Shown: in pieces, positions 61,654 to 64,000 of the stretch
Numbering within the stretch: the stretch's first letter is position 1
Layout: every line of letters starts with the position of its first letter
NCBI GenBank assembly: GCA_002720865.1
Contig: PBIO01000009.1
Span: 85,344 to 149,343, forward strand
Length of the DNA stretch: 64,000 nt
Source of the DNA: Halobacteriovorax sp.
Lineage (GTDB): Bacteria > Bdellovibrionota > Bacteriovoracia > Bacteriovoracales > Bacteriovoracaceae
Reading direction: 5' to 3'
The notes under the pieces: generated by a model
Seen by the model: the letters and a program-made list of their open reading frames with translations, nothing else
Told to the model about the DNA's origin: nothing
The model's database searches: none
Position numbers and translations under genes: made by a program

Positions 61654-61665
61654 TACAGATTTTAT

Positions 61666-62523
61666 ATGATCGTTAAAAAAATAAAAGTCTATCCTTATAG
61701 AGAAAAAAACTGTTTTCTTAATTTAACAAGAATCTTTCTTAAGTTTTCCCTTATCTTTATAGTGTTTTTTAAAATGGCTTCAAGTAAAGCTGAGATTCAT
61801 TTTAATGAATTGAAAGATGAATATAATAAGCTTTTAGAAAAAAAATACGTACTTTTACCACATAAAGGAACTTATCTGTTGCCTTTTTCTCATAATGATA
61901 ATCCAAACTCGAATACATTTAAAACGATCGAAGATGAAAATAAAGACCGAGGAACTTTTTATGAAAGAACGGAGACAGAATTTCAAATAAGCTTTTTAAT
62001 TTTAACAAATAAAAATATTTTTAATACTAATTTCAATACATTCATTGGCTATACACATCGGGCTTATTGGCAAGTTTACAATAAAGATTGGTCTAGGCCT
62101 TTTAGGGAAACTAACTATATGCCGGAAATATTTGCCAGATATGTTTTTGATAAGCCACCAAAAATATTAAATGCACATTATATTGGATACGATATTGGTT
62201 TTGTTCATCAGTCAAATGGTCAGGTTCAAGAGCTATCTAGAAGTTGGAATAGAATTTTTAGTAGGTTCACATTTTTAGCGGGAAGTACATTTTTTAATTT
62301 TACTTTGTGGTATCGTCTTCCTGAATCAAAAGATGAAAATGAAAATCCGTATATGTATAAATATAGGGGGTATGGAGAAATAGATATGAGGCACGAATTT
62401 GGAGAATTAGATTTACGACTGAGAATCTTGCCAGGGACAGAGCATATAAGTGGAGAATTTGCTTTGAGTTACCCGTGGAAAGAAGGCATTAGATTTTACA
62501 GTAAAATCGTACGTCAGGCGTGA
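61666..62523 (+). pseudogene. pldA: Outer-membrane phospholipase A, C-terminus cut by IS66
   Basis: 285 codons. The OMPLA active site is intact: H181 and S183 in FVHQSNGQ and N195 in SRSWNR, with NYMPE upstream. The barrel then reads LSYPWKEGIRFYSKIV and stops after RQA, while E. coli OMPLA continues about 28 residues with its last strand. The final residues and stop appear to come from the IS66 left end beginning near 62501. Without its closing strand the barrel should not fold normally, so I call it a disrupted gene. A long, poor N-terminal leader (about 42 residues) is also unusual. Confidence 0.8.
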
Positions 62524-62592
62524 AGCAGGTTCTTGAAGTCATTCTCCCTGCCTCCTAGACTTGAAGCAAACATTCAAGATAGGAGGACACGG

Positions 62593-62892
62593 ATGTCACA
62601 GCTCAACGAACTTATCGCAGACTTCAAAAAATTTAGAAAAACCAGCGCCACCAAACACTACCCCAAAGAACTTAAGGAGCGAACAGTTGAGCTTCTTAAT
62701 GAGGGTGTCCCACGTCAAGAACTTATAGAGAAGCTCAATATTCACCCAACGACCCTTTCTGGCTGGAAAAATGGTCGTAGGAATAAAGAACCCTCCTTTT
62801 CCAAGGCCATAATCGTTGACGACAACCCAGAGATTAAAGTCACCGTCGTCACAGGGCTCAAGCTCTCTGATCTTAAAGGGCTCCTTCAATAG
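62593..62892 (+). CDS. tnpA: IS66 TnpA-type accessory protein
   Basis: 99 residues from ATG 62593, with AGGAGG 6 bases upstream (an earlier in-frame start has no ribosome site). A helix-turn-helix of the IS66 Orf1/transposase-8 kind is seen: KELKERTVELLNEGVPRQEL and LNIHPTTLSGWKNG. It ends VTGLKLSDLKGLLQ, close to the usual family ending. Needed for transposition with TnpB and TnpC in family members that have been studied. Confidence 0.9.
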   Translation: MSQLNELIADFKKFRKTSATKHYPKELKERTVELLNEGVPRQELIEKLNIHPTTLSGWKNGRRNKEPSFSKAIIVDDNPEIKVTVVTGLKLSDLKGLLQ

Positions 62893-62898
62893 TTTTCC

Positions 62899-63270
62899 AT
62901 GTTCTTTAGCTCCCAAACAGAGGTTTATATTTACCGAGAACCCGTGGACATGCGTAAAGGCCATGATGGACTCGCTGGCATCGTCGAATCGGAGATGAAC
63001 CTTGAACTTTTATCCGGCTCCATTTTTCTCTTTGTTAATAAAACAAGACGGCTTTGTAAGGCGATCTATTTTGATGGCTCAGGCCTAGTTATCATTCACA
63101 AGAGGATGGAGGTGGGAAGTATTATGAATTTTCTTGCTTTCGGAAAAATTCAAAAAATAACAGTGAGCGAGTTGGCCTTGCTAATGGACGGTGCTAGTCT
63201 TAGAATTCAAAAACGTGGGAGGAAGTATATCCATGGTGAATCTAAGAGAAGACTTAAAAACAAATCCTGA
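62899..63270 (+). CDS. tnpB: IS66 TnpB-type accessory protein
   Basis: 123 residues of the IS66 Orf2 family: VYIYREPVDMRKGHDGLAGI at the start, GSIFLFVNKTRRLCKAIYFD and a central GLVIIHKRME. It starts 6 bases after tnpA and overlaps tnpC by 38 bases. The C-terminal tail RRLKNKS is very basic. Unrelated to the RNA-guided TnpB of IS605 despite the name. Confidence 0.92.
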   Translation: MFFSSQTEVYIYREPVDMRKGHDGLAGIVESEMNLELLSGSIFLFVNKTRRLCKAIYFDGSGLVIIHKRMEVGSIMNFLAFGKIQKITVSELALLMDGASLRIQKRGRKYIHGESKRRLKNKS

Positions 63271-64000
63271 ATATCTTAATGAAGTGATTAAAGTGATGGA
63301 CTCTTCGATTGTCGCTCTCAAAGAAGAAATTAAGGTTCTTTATGATAAGCTTGAAAATAGTTCACAAAGTGAACTAATGGAGCTGCAAGATAAGATCGCC
63401 ATGCTTAATAAGCACGCCTTTGGTGGGTCTGAGTCTTTAAACAAGCACCGTCCCAGACGAGACACTCAAAGAGAACTTCTCCCTCACAACAAGTCACCTC
63501 TTGAGGGAGAGGTTGCTCCAGATAAGCAAAGGGAACTTCCTATTGTTGAAATTTTTCACGAGGAAGCATGCTGTCCAGGTTGTGATAGTCCAGACTTTGA
63601 AGAAATCACTGGGCTTTTCGAGGAGTCTGAAGAAATTGATCTTAGAGCACAGCTTGCAAGAGTTTTAAAACATAAGAGAAAGAAGTATCGCTGCAAAACT
63701 TGCGAGTCTATTGTGACAGCAAAGGGTCACGCTAAACTTCGCCCCAAGGCAAAATACTCCCTTGATTCTGCCATAAATATTGCTGTCGAGAAGTTTGATT
63801 ATCATACCCCACTTGAGCGAATCATGAGAAAGCTTCAGGAGCAGGGGCTAAAGATTGATACCAAAACTCTCTTTTCTCAAACTGAAGCACTTTATTTAAA
63901 CCTTGCTCCTATAATGGATCTGATTAAAGAAGAAATCTTAAGATATGGCTACGTTCATATTGACGAGACGAGAGGAAAGATTCTCTCGACGAATACCAAC
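63233..64000 (+). CDS. tnpC: IS66 transposase TnpC (partial, runs off right edge)
   Basis: The first 256 codons are open to the end of the window. Order: N-terminal coiled coil (about 20-60), the KHAFGGSES-like linker (NKHAFGGSESLNKHRP), the IS66 zinc finger CCPGCDSP...YRCKTCES, and the start of the DDE domain with YGYVHIDETR, the first catalytic Asp. ATG at 63233 has GGGAGG about 10 bases upstream, inside tnpB. Confidence 0.92.
   Translation, partial: MVNLREDLKTNPEYLNEVIKVMDSSIVALKEEIKVLYDKLENSSQSELMELQDKIAMLNKHAFGGSESLNKHRPRRDTQRELLPHNKSPLEGEVAPDKQRELPIVEIFHEEACCPGCDSPDFEEITGLFEESEEIDLRAQLARVLKHKRKKYRCKTCESIVTAKGHAKLRPKAKYSLDSAINIAVEKFDYHTPLERIMRKLQEQGLKIDTKTLFSQTEALYLNLAPIMDLIKEEILRYGYVHIDETRGKILSTNTN

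Larger units (their letters stand above)
62501..64000 (+). mobile_element. IS66-family insertion sequence (partial, runs off right edge)
   Basis: Three overlapping or adjacent genes in IS66 order (tnpA, tnpB, tnpC) preceded by a short left end starting near GTAAAATCGTACGTCAGG at 62501. The right end and the target duplication are outside the window, so the exact boundary is not proven. It interrupts the phospholipase gene. Confidence 0.88.

Noticed and set aside
62899..63270. TnpB considered as an RNA-guided nuclease
   Set aside because: It is the IS66 Orf2 family (PVDMRKGHDGL), unrelated to IS605 TnpB, and is too short for a RuvC nuclease.
1..64000. CRISPR arrays, rRNA genes, intact tRNA genes and known riboswitches
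   Set aside because: None found by eye on either strand; the only tRNA-like sequence is the degenerate remnant at 52324-52390.

Overview
This window looks like the chromosome of an AT-rich Gram-negative bacterium. It codes for outer-membrane proteins, lipoproteins, a TolC-type channel and an outer-membrane phospholipase. It also codes for many secreted peptidases and cell-wall enzymes and a large share of secreted proteins I do not recognise. That mix, with a fused CarA-CarB, best fits the Bdellovibrionota (Bacteriovorax-like predators). The placement is an inference from gene content; there is no rRNA or marker gene here to confirm it. TTG and GTG starts are common. Several genes lack a Shine-Dalgarno sequence and instead carry a -10-like hexamer exactly six bases before ATG, which suggests leaderless transcripts.

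Layout. 1-5.9 kb (minus): pyrimidine operon pyrB, fused carAB, pyrF. 6.0-16.8 kb (plus): a possible PD-(D/E)XK protein, a GmhB-like phosphatase fused to an unknown N-terminal part, secreted proteins of unknown function, the transglycosylase mtgA, and a three-gene secreted/outer-membrane operon led by a 1173-residue repeat protein. 16.8-25.5 kb: secreted pectinacetylesterase-type hydrolase, lipoate ligase, heterodimeric ABC exporter, PAS histidine kinase, solitary C5 DNA methyltransferase, and an ABC-ATPase-like protein without a Walker A motif. 25.5-29.3 kb: a MnmA paralogue that has lost its catalytic residues, an M28 peptidase, true mnmA and a small four-cysteine protein. 30.0-33.1 kb: an overlapping envelope cassette (small membrane protein, kinase-like/methyltransferase fusion, membrane sulfatase-like protein). 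33.3-38.2 kb: molybdenum cofactor operon moeA-moaA-moaC-mobA-moaD-moaE-moeB. 38.2-45.7 kb: PAP2 phosphatase, M91-like, M3, NlpC/P60 and M23 peptidases and small secreted proteins. 45.8-48.4 kb: two tandem fatty acid desaturases plus an unknown gene. 48.4-52.2 kb: ORF6N protein, DUF2235 hydrolase, small membrane proteins and a lipoprotein operon.

52.3-64.0 kb looks like an accessory island. It begins at a degenerate tRNA-Leu remnant (52324-52390), followed by nested inverted repeats and a small gene broken or recoded at an A8 run. Then come a TetR regulator and a divergent export operon (TolC, HlyD, two ABC ATPases, two ABC-2 permeases), which resembles E. coli CecR-YbhGFSR with YbhF split in two. 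Next are a double-length amidohydrolase, an outer-membrane phospholipase A that ends early, and an IS66-family element that runs off the right edge and probably caused that truncation.

The strongest leads for something undescribed are: the degenerate MnmA paralogue facing the Walker-A-less ABC-like protein; the TTTCAC-NN-GTGAAA palindrome shared by the methyltransferase and ORF6N promoters; the leaderless-promoter pattern; the repeat nest beside the tRNA remnant; and the secreted repeat-protein operon.
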